DNA of 64,000 nt from Macrostomum hystrix. Its lineage: Eukaryota; Platyhelminthes; Macrostomidae. Position 1 is the stretch's first letter, and every line of letters begins with the position of its first letter. This document shows, piece after piece, positions 1 through 11,700 of the stretch. A program made the translations under genes and the position numbers. The DNA lies in assembly GCA_950097015.1 (NCBI GenBank), contig CATNEN010000037.1:868001-932000 (forward strand). The letters run 5' to 3'. The notes under the pieces are model-generated. The model saw only the letters and a list, made by a program, of their open reading frames with translations. It was not told the origin of the DNA and did not search any database.

Positions 1-520
1 TTCATACACCCTACACACGAATTAGCACTGCGCCTCAGTGCGGCCTTGCCAGGCCTTCAAAATGTATCAGCATGTCACCCGAATGTGCCTGCATCATCTC
101 CGTCTTCGGTGGTCACCTACCTTTATCTAGACGGACTGCTGGACATTCAATGGCTACAACAGGTGGAACTAAGCCACTATGGACACCTGATGCGAATTTC
201 TCCAATTTCATGGATCAAGTCTAAATACAAGTATTAGGCGCAGCTCAACCACAGGACACCATCGTCTAGTCTGTCAACCAATCAGTCACCACATTAAGCT
301 GTTAGCAACTACGAGCGTATTAAGGGGAAGGGAAGCAAAATGGCCTACGGTTAATAAGATATTTGCAGTTAGAATCTATTTATTACTGACTAATGAATAT
401 TATTCAGTTCACATTCCACCCATCTAATCTATAATACTTATAAACGAATAGATGATCGATCGATCGATCCTAAAAATCTTCCGTGACTCAGCAAATCACG
501 AAATTGCGCTTTGAACTCAC
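1..520 (-). other. Intron of the minus-strand collagen, no exon seen
   Basis: A good donor (GTGAGT at 520-515) opens this intron on the minus strand. No Gly-X-Y coding stretch is visible down to position 1. A short GATC repeat sits near 454-470. Small open frames here have no collagen register. Confidence 0.6.
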
Positions 521-3500
521 CTGTAGTCCCAAATCTCCCTTTCTGCCCTCGCGTCCGTCTGTGCCGAACGATCCATTGTCTCCAGGCACTCCCTTCGGTC
601 CGACGGGACCCACGTATCCCTTCGGACCTCGCGGCCCAACCTCGCCCTTATCACCTGTCGGCCCATAGGCGACTTCTCCGCGCGGCCCAACAGGGCCGAT
701 CTCGCCCTGGACGCCGACGGGACCCTCCGGGCCTGGCGGACCTTGCTGGCCGACAATGCCCAGCTTGCCCTTCATGCCTTTGTATTCATTTCCTGGAGAC
801 CCTGGTGGACCAACATTGCCCTTCGTTCCGGTATCGCCTTTCGGACCTGACTCGCCAGTGCTTCCAATCCGACCAATGACACCCCGGGTGCCATTCTCGC
901 CTTTCCCGCCTTTGATGCCTTGGTAGCCTTTCTCGCCAAGGACGCCCTTCACGCCGATTTCGCCTCGACTGCCGACTTGGCCCTTCGGACCCTGCGGTCC
1001 AACGTCGCCCTTATCGCCGGAGTCGCCTTTTTCGCCGCGATCGCCAGTTAGGCCGCGGCTTCCATTCTCGCCCTGAGGCCCCATGACGCCGCTGCGGCCA
1101 CTGATGCCCAGGTTCTTGTTGGTCCTGTTTCGCCCATCGATGCCCGGAGCGCCAAACTCGCCCGTGGCACCAGCGAAGCCTTTCTCGCCCTTCTCGCCGC
1201 GCTCGGCCGGATTCTCGTCGCCGCGCTCGCCCTGCGGCCCAGTCTGGCCTTTGTCACCGATTTGGCCAGAATCGCCGAATTCGCCGACGTAGCCGCGGTC
1301 GCCCTTGATCCCGTTCGGCGCGTCGTCGCCGGACTCGCCGCGTTCCCCAGTGTCGCCCAGCTGACCTTTGTCGCCCACGCTGCCTTTCTCGCCTACGACG
1401 CCCTTGCTGGCGTTGCTTGCAAACCCCTTCGGTCCTCGGTCGCCTAAAATGCCTTTTTCGCCGAAGTCGCCGACAATGCCAATGTCGCCTTTGAGGCCTT
1501 TCACACCTTTGAAGCCCATCAGGCCTTTTTCGCCATCGTCGCCTCTCTCGCCAGTGTCGCCGCGAGTTCCGTTCACGCCTCGCTGTCCGACGCCGCCCTT
1601 CCTGCCGCGCTTTCCGGGCGGCCCAACAATACCTTTCTCGCCAACGTAGCCGTTTATTGCTGGCTCTCCGCTCATGCCCTTGTCACCCTGGTAGCCTAGC
1701 TCGCCTTTGCCGCCCTTCTCGCCCTTGATATACTCGCCCGGCTGTCCTTTGGTACCTTTGTAGCCTTTCAAACCTTTGGCGCCAGCAATCGATGTAGCAT
1801 TCTCGCCCTTGATGCCGACGTCGCCGGGAAGGCCCTTGTCGCCAAGGATGCCTTTGCTGGCGTTCCGACCGTCCCTACCGTGAGCCGCGTTGTCGCCCTG
1901 AAGGCAAGGTTCGATTGAAGGTTAGTGTGTCGCCTGTGTCGCCCTAAATAAACTGTGTCACCCTAAATAAACTGTGTCGCCCTAAATAAACTTTGTCGCC
2001 CTAAATAAACTTTGTCGCCCTAAATAAACTGTGTCGACCTAAATAAACTTTGTCGCCTTAAATAAACTGTGACGCCCTAAATAAACTTTGTCGACCTAAA
2101 TAAACTGTGTCACCCTAAATAAACTGTGTCACCCTAAATAAACTGTGTCGACCTAAATAAACCGTGTCGACCTAAATAAACTGTAAGCCCTAAAAACTGC
2201 CGCTTTACACAAAATTGTCGCCCTAGAAAAAGTCTGAGATAAAAAGCTTTTAGGTGCTGATCAATGCAGAATAAAAACTGACTTACTCTTTCTCCCTTCT
2301 CTCCGGTGTAGCCCTTCACTCCGGTTCTGGCGTCCTCGCCGAAGCTTCCCTTTTCACCTTTTCGCCCAGTCTCGCCTGTGCTACCCTTGTCGCCATTCTC
2401 TGGCGGTCGAGTTTCTGGCGGAGGTCGGACAACGCCCGGCTCACCCTTGTCACCTTCAAAGCCCTTGAAACCTTTGCTGCCTTCGAAGCCCTGTTGAAAG
2501 ATTGATGGAGTAGATATGTAGTGAAGATAGATCGACTGGAGTAGATAGAAAGACTGGGGTAGACAGGCGGGGTAGAAAGACTGGGGGTAGACAGACGGGG
2601 GTAGAAAGACTGGGGTAGACAGACGGGGTAGAGAGACTGGGGTAGACAGGCGGGGTAGAAAGACTAAGGTAGACAGGCGGGGTAGAAAGACTGGGGTAGA
2701 CAGACGGGGTAGAGAGACTGGGTTAGACTGCGGTAGAAATGGCCAAGAAAGTCTCTGCAGCAAGATTTCAATCCGCACCTGCGGTCCCTTGTCGCCAGGT
2801 TCGCCAACAAATCCCCTTTCGCCGACGTCGCCGAAATTGCCCCTGACGCCGTCTGGCCCGACGTCGCCGAGTTGGCCAGGCAGGCCCTTCGGTCCGGGGT
2901 CGCCGCGTTCGCCCTTCCGCGGCGCCGGCGGCGTGCAGTCCTCCAGGCAGGCGCCCTTCGCTCCGGAGTCGCCTTTCCGGCCAGGATCGCCGATTTGGCC
3001 GAGTGGTCCCTCCCAGCCCTTGGACCCCTTCGGTCCCCGCTCGCCCTTGGGGCCAATCGTGTCGTTGCCACGCTGGCCTTGAAGTCCGGGCACGCCGATG
3101 TCGCCTTTGAAGCCCTTATCCCCAGCCAAGCCTCTGTAGCCCTGATCGCCTTTGCCTGTGTCGCCGAAATCACCGAGATCGCCGGCGTAGCCGATTCGTC
3201 CAGGCGGACCAACTGGTCCAGGGTCGCCTGCCGGCCCCTCTTCGCCGGGGTGGCCCGGCTCGCCGTACAGGCCCTTGCTGCCGTTCGAGTGGCCGAAGCC
3301 CTTGGCGCCTGCCAGGCCCGGCTCGCCTTTGCGGCCCCGCTTGCCGCGCGGCCCGATATCTCCTGGGCCGCCTGGGGAGCGAGAAACAAGTCTGACCTGT
3401 GTCTAACAGCTCCCTGACCTGTGTCTAACAGCTCCCTGACCTGTGTCTAACAGCTCCCTGACCTGTGTCTAACAGCTCCCTGACCTGTGTCTAACAGCTC

Positions 3501-6500
3501 CCTGACCTGTGTCTAACAGCTCCCTGACCTGTGTCTAACTGCTCCCTGACCTGTGTCTAACAGCTCCCTGACCTGTGTCTAACAGCTCCCTGACCTGTGT
3601 CTAACAGCTCCCTGACCTGTGTCTAACAGCTCCCTGACCTGTGTCTAACAGCTCCCTGACCTGTGTCTAACAGCTCCCTGACCTGTGTCTAACTGCTCCC
3701 TGACCTGTGTCTAACTGCTCCCTGACCTGTGTCTAACAGCTCCCTGACCTGTGTCTAACTGCTCCCTGACCTGTGTCTAACAGCTCCCTGACCTGTGTCT
3801 AACAGCTCCCTGACCTGTGTCTAACAGCTCCCTGACCTGTGTCTAACAGCTCCCTGACCTGTGTCTAACTGCTCCCTGACCTGTGTCTAACTGCTCCCTG
3901 ACCTGTGTCTAACAGCTCCCTGACCTGTGTCTAACAGATCCCTGACCTGTGTCTAACAGCTCCCTGACCTGTGTCTAACAGATCCCTGACCTGTGTCTAA
4001 CAGCTCCCTGACCTGTGTCTAACAGCTCCCTGACCTGTGTCTAACTGCTCCCTGACCTGTGTCTAACAGCTCCCTGACCTGTGTCTAACTGCTCCCTGAC
4101 CTGTGTCTAACTGCTCCCTGACCTGTGTCTAACAGCTCCCTGACCTGTGTCTAACAGCTCCCTGACCTGTGTCTAACAGCTCCCTGACCTGTGTCTAACT
4201 GCTCCCTGACCTGTGTCTAACAGCTCCCTGACCTGTGTCTAACAGCTCCCTGACCTGTGTCTAACTGCTCCCTGACCTGTGTCTAACTGCTCCCTGACCT
4301 GTGTCTAACAGCTCCCTGACCTGTGTCTAACAGCTCCCTGACCTGTGTCTAACAGCTCCCTGACCTGTGTCTAACAGCTCCCTGACCTGTGTCTAACAGC
4401 TCCCTGACCTGTGTCTAACTGCTCCCTGACCTGTGTCTAACTGCTCCCTGACCTGTGTCTAACAGCTCCCTGACCTGTGTCTAACTGCTCCCTGACCTGT
4501 GTCTAACAGCTCCCTGACCTGTGTCTAACAGCTCCCTGACCTGTGTCTAACAGCTCCCTGACCTGTGTCTAACAGCTCCCTGACCTGTGTCTAACTGCTC
4601 CCTGACCTGTGTCTAACTGCTCCCTGACCTGTGTCTAACAGCTCCCTGACCTGTGTCTAACAGCTCCCTGACCTGTGTCTAACTGCTCCCTGACCTGTGT
4701 CTAACTGCTCCCTGACCTGTGTCTAACAGCTCCCTGACCTGTGTCTAACAGCATCTAGCCAATGTTTAGCCAAAGCTTAAGGACATGTAAAGCGAAAAGC
4801 AACGCAGTCATTGTCTAACCTCTGCCGCCTTGAGTTCCAGTCTCGCCAGTTTGTCCCGGCGGCCCGCGAGGTCCAACGTGAGTAGTCCTCAAGCCTGGAT
4901 CACCGATGGGACCCTTCAGCGGAAAATTGTTGTCAATCGGATTGTTTATTTAGATCTGATAATCCAAATTCACCCACAAGCCATCCACATTCACCCACTC
5001 TCCCTCACCCACAAGCCATCCACATTCACCCACTCTCCCTCACCCACAAGCCATCCACATTCACCCACTCTCCCTCACCCACAAGCCATCCACATTCACC
5101 CACTCTCCCTCACCCACAAGCCATCCACATTCACCCACAGTCCATCAAAATGCAGGCAGTTTCGGAGTCCGCGGTCACTCACCCGCATGCCTTGGCCTCC
5201 CTTCAGTCCGGGAAGTCCAGTGTTTCCCTTGATTCCAATCTCTCCTGGCTCGCCCTTCCGTCCCGTGCTGCCGTCGCGACCTGCCTCGCCGGAGCTTCCA
5301 CGTGGTCCCTCCTCGCCGGCGTCGCCTGATTCTCCCGACGGTCCCGGCTGGCCGCGCTTGCCTGTGGAACCCTCCGCGCCTTCTATGCCAACGTTGCCCT
5401 GAACAAATGGTGATTACGATGGTAGATTAGATTCTTAAATCGTAACTTATTAATACAAAATATAAACTCTTCGATCCTAAATCCCAACTCGTGAATACTA
5501 AATCCCAACTCGTGAATATTAAATCCGAACTCGTGAATATTAAATCCCAACTCGTGAATATTAAATCCCAACTCGTGAATACTAAATCCCAACCCGTCCC
5601 ACCTTTTCGCCGGGCTGTCCTCTCTCTCCTTTTGGTCCGAGGTCGCCGGGCTGTCCTCTGTCTCCCATCGGCCCGCTCATATTGTTAGAGAGGATATCCA
5701 ATAGAGAATATTCTGTATGGTTCAGCGCTATGCGTTTCTCAATGCCAGGACTGCCTTTGCGGCCCTTCTCTCCTTTGATGCCCTGCAGAGGCGAGGATTC
5801 AAGCGTGGTGTTTAGTTTCCATGGCAACTACTTTTTTATAGAAGAAATTCAATAAATAAATTTGATATATTTAGAACCTTTGGTCCGATGACATATTCTC
5901 CGATTTGTCCTTTGTCGCCCAGTTCGCCTCTGCCACCTTCATCGCCGAGTTGACCCTGAAAGGTAAGGCATCCATGTGGATTTAGTTGGACCTTTGGCTC
6001 GTGTCTGGAGTGAGCAATTATATTTATTTACCTTGTTGCCCTTCTCGCCTTTGTAGCCTTTCTCCCCTTCCGGTCCGGGCCTGCCACTGGCGCCAGGCAC
6101 TCCGATGTAGCCGGGGTCGCCGGGGTCTCCCAACTCGCCTTTTAGAGAGGCCAGCGTGTCTGCGGGGTCGCCCTGTTTTCGCGCAAAATATGATTACTTG
6201 GCCATAAACAGTGTGCGATGTCTACTTCAGATAAGACGGTTCGGCCATAGACAGTGCTGTGTGTCTTGAGACACGATAGAATAATTTGGCCATAGATAAT
6301 GTGCGATGTCTTTTTGAGATAAGGCGATTTCTGTCTATGGAGTTTGGCCATAGACAGCGTGAGGCTCTAAACTCGAATTCCCATCCTCACTCATCCTCAC
6401 CTTCCGACCCTTCCGCCCCAGCTGCCCCTCGAATCCTTTGTCGCCGAATCCACCGGGCGGACCGAACGGTCCAGCCGCGCCTGGGCGACCGCTGCAGCCA

Positions 6501-7722
6501 GGATCACCTTTGAAGCCGCGAGTTCCGTCAACGCCTCTTGCACCTTGAGAGCCCTGGATTAATTGAAAAGTTTTTGGGCCGACTATTTAGACTTAATCGG
6601 ATTGCTGGTGAATTTTTTCATCCAATTAAGACAGCGGGAACAGTGCCTCTTACCTTGGCCCCAAGGCTACCTTGCTCGCCGACGTCGCCGGATTCGCCAA
6701 CAGCGCCTTTGAAGCCCTTCGGCCCTATCGATCCGGCGTCTCCTATGCGACCCTTCTCGCCGCGTTCTCCAGGCGGTCCGGCCAAGCCGTTGATGCCTTT
6801 GATGCCCTTCGGGCCCACATCACCCTAATTGAAAACAGACTCGAGTTATTTTCGGGGTTTACTGTCGGGGAGTAGGTTTATTGCAAGCAGAAAGGAGGTT
6901 TATTGGGTTTATCGGGGATGGGGGTTGTTGCGTGAGCAGGGGTTTCCAGGGTTATCAGTCGGGGTGTGGGGTTGTTGCATGAGCAGGGGTTTCTAGGGTT
7001 ATCAGTCGGGGTGTGGGGTTGTTGCATGAGCAGGGGTTTCTAGGTTTATCAGTCGGGGTGTGGGGTTGTTGCATGAGCAGGGGTTTCCAGGGTCAGCAGT
7101 CGGGGTGTGGGGTTGTTGCATGAGCAGGGGTTTCCAGGGTTATCAGTCGGGGTGTGGGGTTGTTGCATGAGCAGGGGTTTCTAGGGTTATCAGTCGGGGT
7201 GTGGGGTTCTCAAATAATTTCATCCTTAACTCACCACAAAGCCCTTGTCTCCGTCACACTTGCATGGCTCCGTAACGCAGGTCTGAAAAATGAAACAATG
7301 CACTTGCTTTGTCCGATGGTAATTCTACTTTGTGACGCGTCGAATCGTCTCCTAGAAGGCCAACCAGTAAAGCAGTGCGTCTTTGGTACTTTGTCAGACA
7401 ATAGCTGACGATCCGAAAGCCTAAGTTGCATTTCCAATTTACAACTTCATCCTAGTCAGACACCTCGGAGAAGAGGCACAGGAATGCTGTGTGAATGGCC
7501 TAATTTAAAAAAATCTCTGATATTGCGGTAATATCGTTAATATCTGAAGAAAACCAATGAAAAACTCAAGCGAAGAACACTCCAGGATGTGGCTGGATAG
7601 CTTTAACTCACCGCGGCAGCGTCTGCGGGCTGAAGCAACCAGCAGTTCAGCAGCAGCAGCAGCAGCAGTAGCAGCAGCGGTGGCGGCGTCAGTGGCTGGG
7701 CAGTCCAGCAGCCAGGCTTCAT
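521..7722 (-). CDS. COL4A: Type IV collagen alpha chain, N-terminal 1122 residues (3' part outside window)
   Basis: This is a secreted basement-membrane collagen chain. Coding exons in transcription order are 7612-7722, 7235-7282, 6654-6824, 6401-6553, 6032-6172, 5878-5955, 5603-5782, 5183-5398, 4820-4913, 2779-3371, 2287-2490 and 521-1897. All join in frame and keep the Gly-X-Y register. The first exon starts MKPGCW, has a run of ten leucines and ends ADAAA, which fits a signal peptide. The second encodes [14 protein letters not shown], the cysteine cluster of a 7S domain. The helix is interrupted at several points, for example about 21 residues in 5603-5782 and ACLEDCTPP in 2779-3371. Exon 521-1897 alone codes 459 helical residues, which is large for this family. 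Some donors are weak (GTGCGG at 2778, GTTCTA at 5877). The NC1 domain must lie before position 1. Alpha-1-like versus alpha-2-like cannot be decided. Confidence 0.93.
1926..2190. repeat. Minisatellite, 19-bp unit, collagen intron
   Basis: About 13 copies of cctaaataaactgtgtcgc with g/t and c/a variants, inside intron 1898-2286 of the minus-strand collagen. Confidence 0.9.
2515..2740. repeat. Minisatellite, about 27-bp unit, collagen intron
   Basis: About eight copies of a unit with the core gtagaaagactggggtaga, in the 288-bp intron 2491-2778. In the sense of the gene the array is pyrimidine-rich. Confidence 0.85.
3394..4752. repeat. Minisatellite, 22-bp unit, about 62 copies, collagen intron
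   Basis: Core tccctgacctgtgtctaac followed by agc or tgc; a few units have agatc. It fills nearly all of intron 3372-4819. Read in gene sense each unit contains ACACAG|GTCAGG, resembling an acceptor joined to a donor. Confidence 0.95.
4967..5145. repeat. Minisatellite, 35-bp unit, five copies, collagen intron
   Basis: Core acaagccatccacattcacc followed by cactctccctcacc, nearly identical copies, in intron 4914-5182. Confidence 0.9.
5470..5597. repeat. Minisatellite, 21-bp unit, about six copies, collagen intron
   Basis: Core actcgtgaatattaaatcc with atact/atatt variants. The array ends 5 bases before the donor of exon 5603-5782. Confidence 0.85.
6190..6362. repeat. Diverged tandem repeat, about 50-60 bp unit, collagen intron
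   Basis: Four imperfect copies containing ttggccatagacagtgtgcg and gatgtct...gagataag, in intron 6173-6400. Older or faster-diverging than its neighbours. Confidence 0.65.
6920..7206. repeat. Minisatellite, 47-bp unit, six copies, collagen intron
   Basis: Unit contains ttatcagtcggggtgtgggg and ttgttgcatgagcagg. It lies in intron 6825-7234, which separates the 7S exon from the helix exons. Confidence 0.9.
7612..7722 (-). other. Signal-peptide exon of the minus-strand collagen
   Basis: 37 codons from ATG at 7722 to the donor GTGAG at 7611. The order is a short N-region with proline, ten leucines, NCWLLQ, then PADAAA, giving a likely signal peptidase site near the exon end. The leucine run is coded by CTG repeats, so its length may vary between individuals. 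The next exon starts in phase 0 with the 7S cysteines. Confidence 0.85.
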
Positions 7723-8779
7723 TGCTTCACTGCGCGATGTTCTCCAAATCTCGACGAGAAGCTGATGATCCTGCCGCGGTTGTTGAACTGGCAGTTTTGG
7801 AGGAACACACAGAGAGACAGAGAGATAGGGATTAGCGGCAGCTAATGCACAGCGACAACGAATGGCCAGATGAAGGGGATCTACCTTTTTGGGAGAGGAG
7901 AGAGGAAGGAAAAACAGTCTAGCAGGTTTTGGCGGGGACGGAGAGGGAGCGATCCGAAGTTATTGCACCAGGTGGGGAGCTGTTCCCGGGTCGAATCGAA
8001 CCGCTCGACCCATTTCTCCCCCCACTGCGCGACTTCGAGAAAGTAGCGAAGCCCATTGTGCGCAGAATCCTTCAAAACCTCCTATCCGGCTGAAGTGAAG
8101 GACAGGTAGCGTTTCGGTTTTCGATTCGGCCAAGTTTGGTACAACAGCTGCCTAAGCGGCGAACCCTCACGACTGGCTGCTGCTGGCTGCGAAAACAAAT
8201 TTGGTGTTCGGGGATCGCGCGGCAGACAGGCAGGGACGGGGAGAGGAGGAGAAGAGGATCGCAGGGAAAATTTTGCAGCGCGCACGTTGGCACTTCACCC
8301 TGAACGAAGAAGACACAGAAAGATATAGGAGATTCAGATGGAAGCGAAGAGAAAACGTTTGTCTGTCGGAAATTTGCTTTCACTTCTTCCCCCCTCTCTC
8401 TCCATCTCTCTTCTTCCGCATCCAGCCGAGAATATACTAATTCCGCAGTTTGTTTCTCTCTTACCTTCCCGTCGCACACAACTGGTAAACTTCCACCGGC
8501 CTCCGATCACCTCCGAAAGCTCTTCCCCTCCACCCATCGTCATAGCTTTGGCCGTCTATCTATTTTCCCTAGGATCCGCGATTCGATTCGAAAAGCCTGT
8601 CGCTGCTGCTGCTACTGCTGCTGCTGTTGCGTCTGTCTCTGTTTCCATTGCAAAGCGGCGCCAGCGGTGGGTCATCAGAGCTTAACCTGAAGCTGCCACT
8701 AGTTGAGTGCGGGGAACTGATTTGAGTTCAGCGCTCAGCAGCCTTTGGCCTGTGCTATCGGCTCAGCTAGACTTCGGCC
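7723..8779. promoter_or_regulatory. Shared upstream region of the two divergent collagen IV genes
   Basis: The two start codons are 1057 bp apart and point away from each other, so this stretch must hold both 5'UTRs and both core promoters. It contains GA-rich tracts (7809-7830) and CT-rich tracts (8390-8415 and nearby), CAG/CTG runs near 8600-8640, and no long coding frame. No clear TATA box was seen. Head-to-head pairs sharing a promoter are known for vertebrate COL4A1/COL4A2; that this region works the same way is inference. Confidence 0.7.
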
Positions 8780-11700
8780 ATGAGAGCGGCTGCAGTGCGA
8801 GGAGGCGAAGCCACTAGATTGTTGGCAATCTGGCCATGGTAAGTCGACGCCATGCAGGCAAAACTGAGCCTTTCGATTTTAGAATTCTGCATTGAATCAG
8901 CACCGATGCTTCATGTGATTTTGTTATTTTATGCAGTTTTGCTTCATCATTTATTCCTTCCACTTCAAGTATTTTTCCTGCTTCATGTAGTTTTGCTGCT
9001 TCAGGTAGTTTTGCTGCTTCAGGTAGTTTTGCTGCTTCAGGTAGTTTTGCTGCTTCAGGTAGTTTTTCTGCTTCAGGTAGTTTTGCTGCTTCAGGTAGTT
9101 TTGGCGCTTCAGGTAGTTTTGCTGCTTCAGGTAGTTTTGGCGCTTCAGGTAGTTTTCCTGTTTCAGGTAGTTTTGCTGCTTCAGTTAGTTTTGCTGCTTC
9201 AGGTAGTTTTGGTGCTTCAGTTAGTTTTGCTGCTTCAGGTAGTTTTGCTGCTTCAGGTAGTTTTGCTGCTTCAGGTAGTTTTGCTGCTTCAGGTAGTTTT
9301 TCTGCTCCAGGTGACATATTTAGGGGAGTTTTAACATCGGGGAATATTTTGTTACATTTGCATAAAGTATTTTGCGGCTCGTTTCAGATTTTGTTCTAAT
9401 TGGTATTCTTTAATAAAACGAATTTTTCAATTGCAGGCAATTAGCTATTACACTTCTTTGTCTTTCATTAATTATTGGCCAGTCAGAAGCCCAGGTAAGT
9501 ATCTTGATTTGTTTTCAATTCAATAAATTCAGTTATTCGCATGACTAAAACTTTAATTCTGGAATTCTGCTTTCAGGCTAGAAACTGTACGAAGGTGTGC
9601 AACGACTTCGAGTGCCGCTGCAGTAAAGGCGAGCTTGTAAGCAGAAATCGACTTTGTAATAATTTACCTGCGATTACCAAATCAACAAATGATGGAAGCA
9701 AATGTATCTAATCAACATACTCAAAGTAATTGTCTGTTAACAGAGGACTGCCACTCCTTTAACTGTAAACCAGCTAACAAGAAACATCCAAGACCGAATA
9801 GCCACATGCCATTAATAAACATCTGCAAACAGTAAACACCTATTTACAAAAACCAATTAAATAAACACCCGCTAGTAAAAACACAAGCAGACAACAAAAC
9901 CCGAAGAGAAAAAAGCACCCCACTAAATTAAAATACCCATTAAAAAATACCAGCAAGAACACCCGCTAAAAACAGTCACGCGATAAACACCCGTTGAAAA
10001 TAAACACCCGTTGAAGAGAAACACCCGCTGAAAACAGTCACGCGATAAACACCCGTTGAAAAAAAACATCCGCTGAAAAGAAACACCCGCTGAAAATAAA
10101 CACCCGTTGAAGAGAAACACCCGCTGAAAAAAAACACACGCTAAAAATAAACATTCGCTAAACAATAAACATTCGCTAGAAAATAAACACCCACTGAAAA
10201 TAAACACATGCTAAAAATAAACACCCGCTAGAAAATGAACATTCGCTGAAAATAAACACCCGCTAGAAGATGAATATTCGCTGAAAATAAACACCCCCTG
10301 AAAATAATCACACGCTAAAAATAAACACACGCTAAAAATAAACACACGCTAAAAATAAACACCCGCTAGAAAATAAACATTCGCTGAAAATAAACACCCG
10401 CTGAAAATAAACACCCGCTGAAAATAAACACACGCTATTAATAAACACACGCTAAAAATAAACACCCTGAAAATAAGCAGTCAAGAAGAGAGTATCAAGA
10501 AACACGCTACATAAAAAAATTATTGCATTTCCACTGTGATTTCAAATCAATAAAAAAACTAGCGATTGATCATTCACAGGCGATCATTCTCTTTACCCCC
10601 CGCAGGGTCCCAGAGGCTTTCAGGGCGAGCAGGGCATGAGCGGCCAGCTGGGCATGCCCGGAGCTCCCGGCGGAGTCGGGGATCGCGGCGAGACCGGGCC
10701 GGCTGGGACGAAGGGCGATCAGGGTGACCGAGGCATGAAGGTAAAGCGAGTTGCTTGTTTCGACTGACTGCCCTGCATTCGCTTACTCTGAACTCCGCAC
10801 TTCTCCCCTGTACTCTCCTCCCTGTACTCTCCTACCTGTACTCTCCTACCTGTACTCTCCTCCCTGTTCTCTCCTCCCTGTTCTCTCCTCCCTGTACTCA
10901 CCTCCTCTACTCTCCTCCTCTACTCTCCTCCTGTACTCTCCTCCCTGTACTCTCCTCCTGTACTCTCCTCCCTGTACTCTCCTCCCTGTACTCTCCTCCC
11001 TGTACTCTCCTCCTGTAGTCTCCTCCCTGTACTCTCCTCCCTGTTCTCTCCTCCCTGTACTCTCCTCCCTGTTCTCTCCTCCCTGTACTCTCCTCCTCTA
11101 CTCTCCTCCTCTACTCTCCTCCTGTTCTCTCCTCCCTGCTCTCTCCTCCCTGTACTCTCCTCCCTGCTCTCTCCTCCCTGTACTCTCCTCCCTGCTCTCT
11201 CCTACCTGTACTCTCCTCCCTGTTCTCTCCTCCCTGCTCTCTCCTCCCTGTACTCTCCTCCCTGCTCTCTCCTCCCTGTACTCTCCTCCCTGCTCTCTCC
11301 TACCTGTACTCTCCTCCCTGCTCTCTCCTCCCTGCTCTCTCCTACCTGTTCTCTCCTCCCTGCTCTCTCCTCCCTGTTCTCTCCTCCCTGTACTCTCCTC
11401 CCTGTTCTCTCCTCCCTGTACTCTCCTCCCTGCTCTCTCCTCCCTGTACTCTCCTCCCTGCTCTCTCCTCCCTGTACTCTCCTCCCTGCTCTCTCCTACC
11501 TGTACTCTCCTCCCTGCTCTCTCCTCCCTGCTCTCTCCTACCTGTTCTCTCCTCCCTGCTCTCTCCTCCCTGCTCTCTCCTCCCTGCTCTCTCCTACCTG
11601 TTCTCTCCTCCCTGCTCTCTCCTCCCTGTTCTCTCCTCCCTGTTCTCTCCTCCCTGCTCTCTCCTCCCTGTACTCTCCTCCCTGCTCTCTCCTACCTGTA

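Noticed and set aside
483-1649. Plus-strand proline-rich frames
   Set aside because: Antisense shadows of the minus-strand Gly-X-Y exons (Gly codons read as Pro on the other strand).
3394-4752. CRISPR-like regular repeats
   Set aside because: Units are contiguous with no unique spacers, and the genome is eukaryotic. It is a minisatellite.
8814-9334. Open frames of 160-167 codons on both strands
   Set aside because: The 18-bp unit is a multiple of three; the frames run through intron 1 of the collagen gene and have no independent support.
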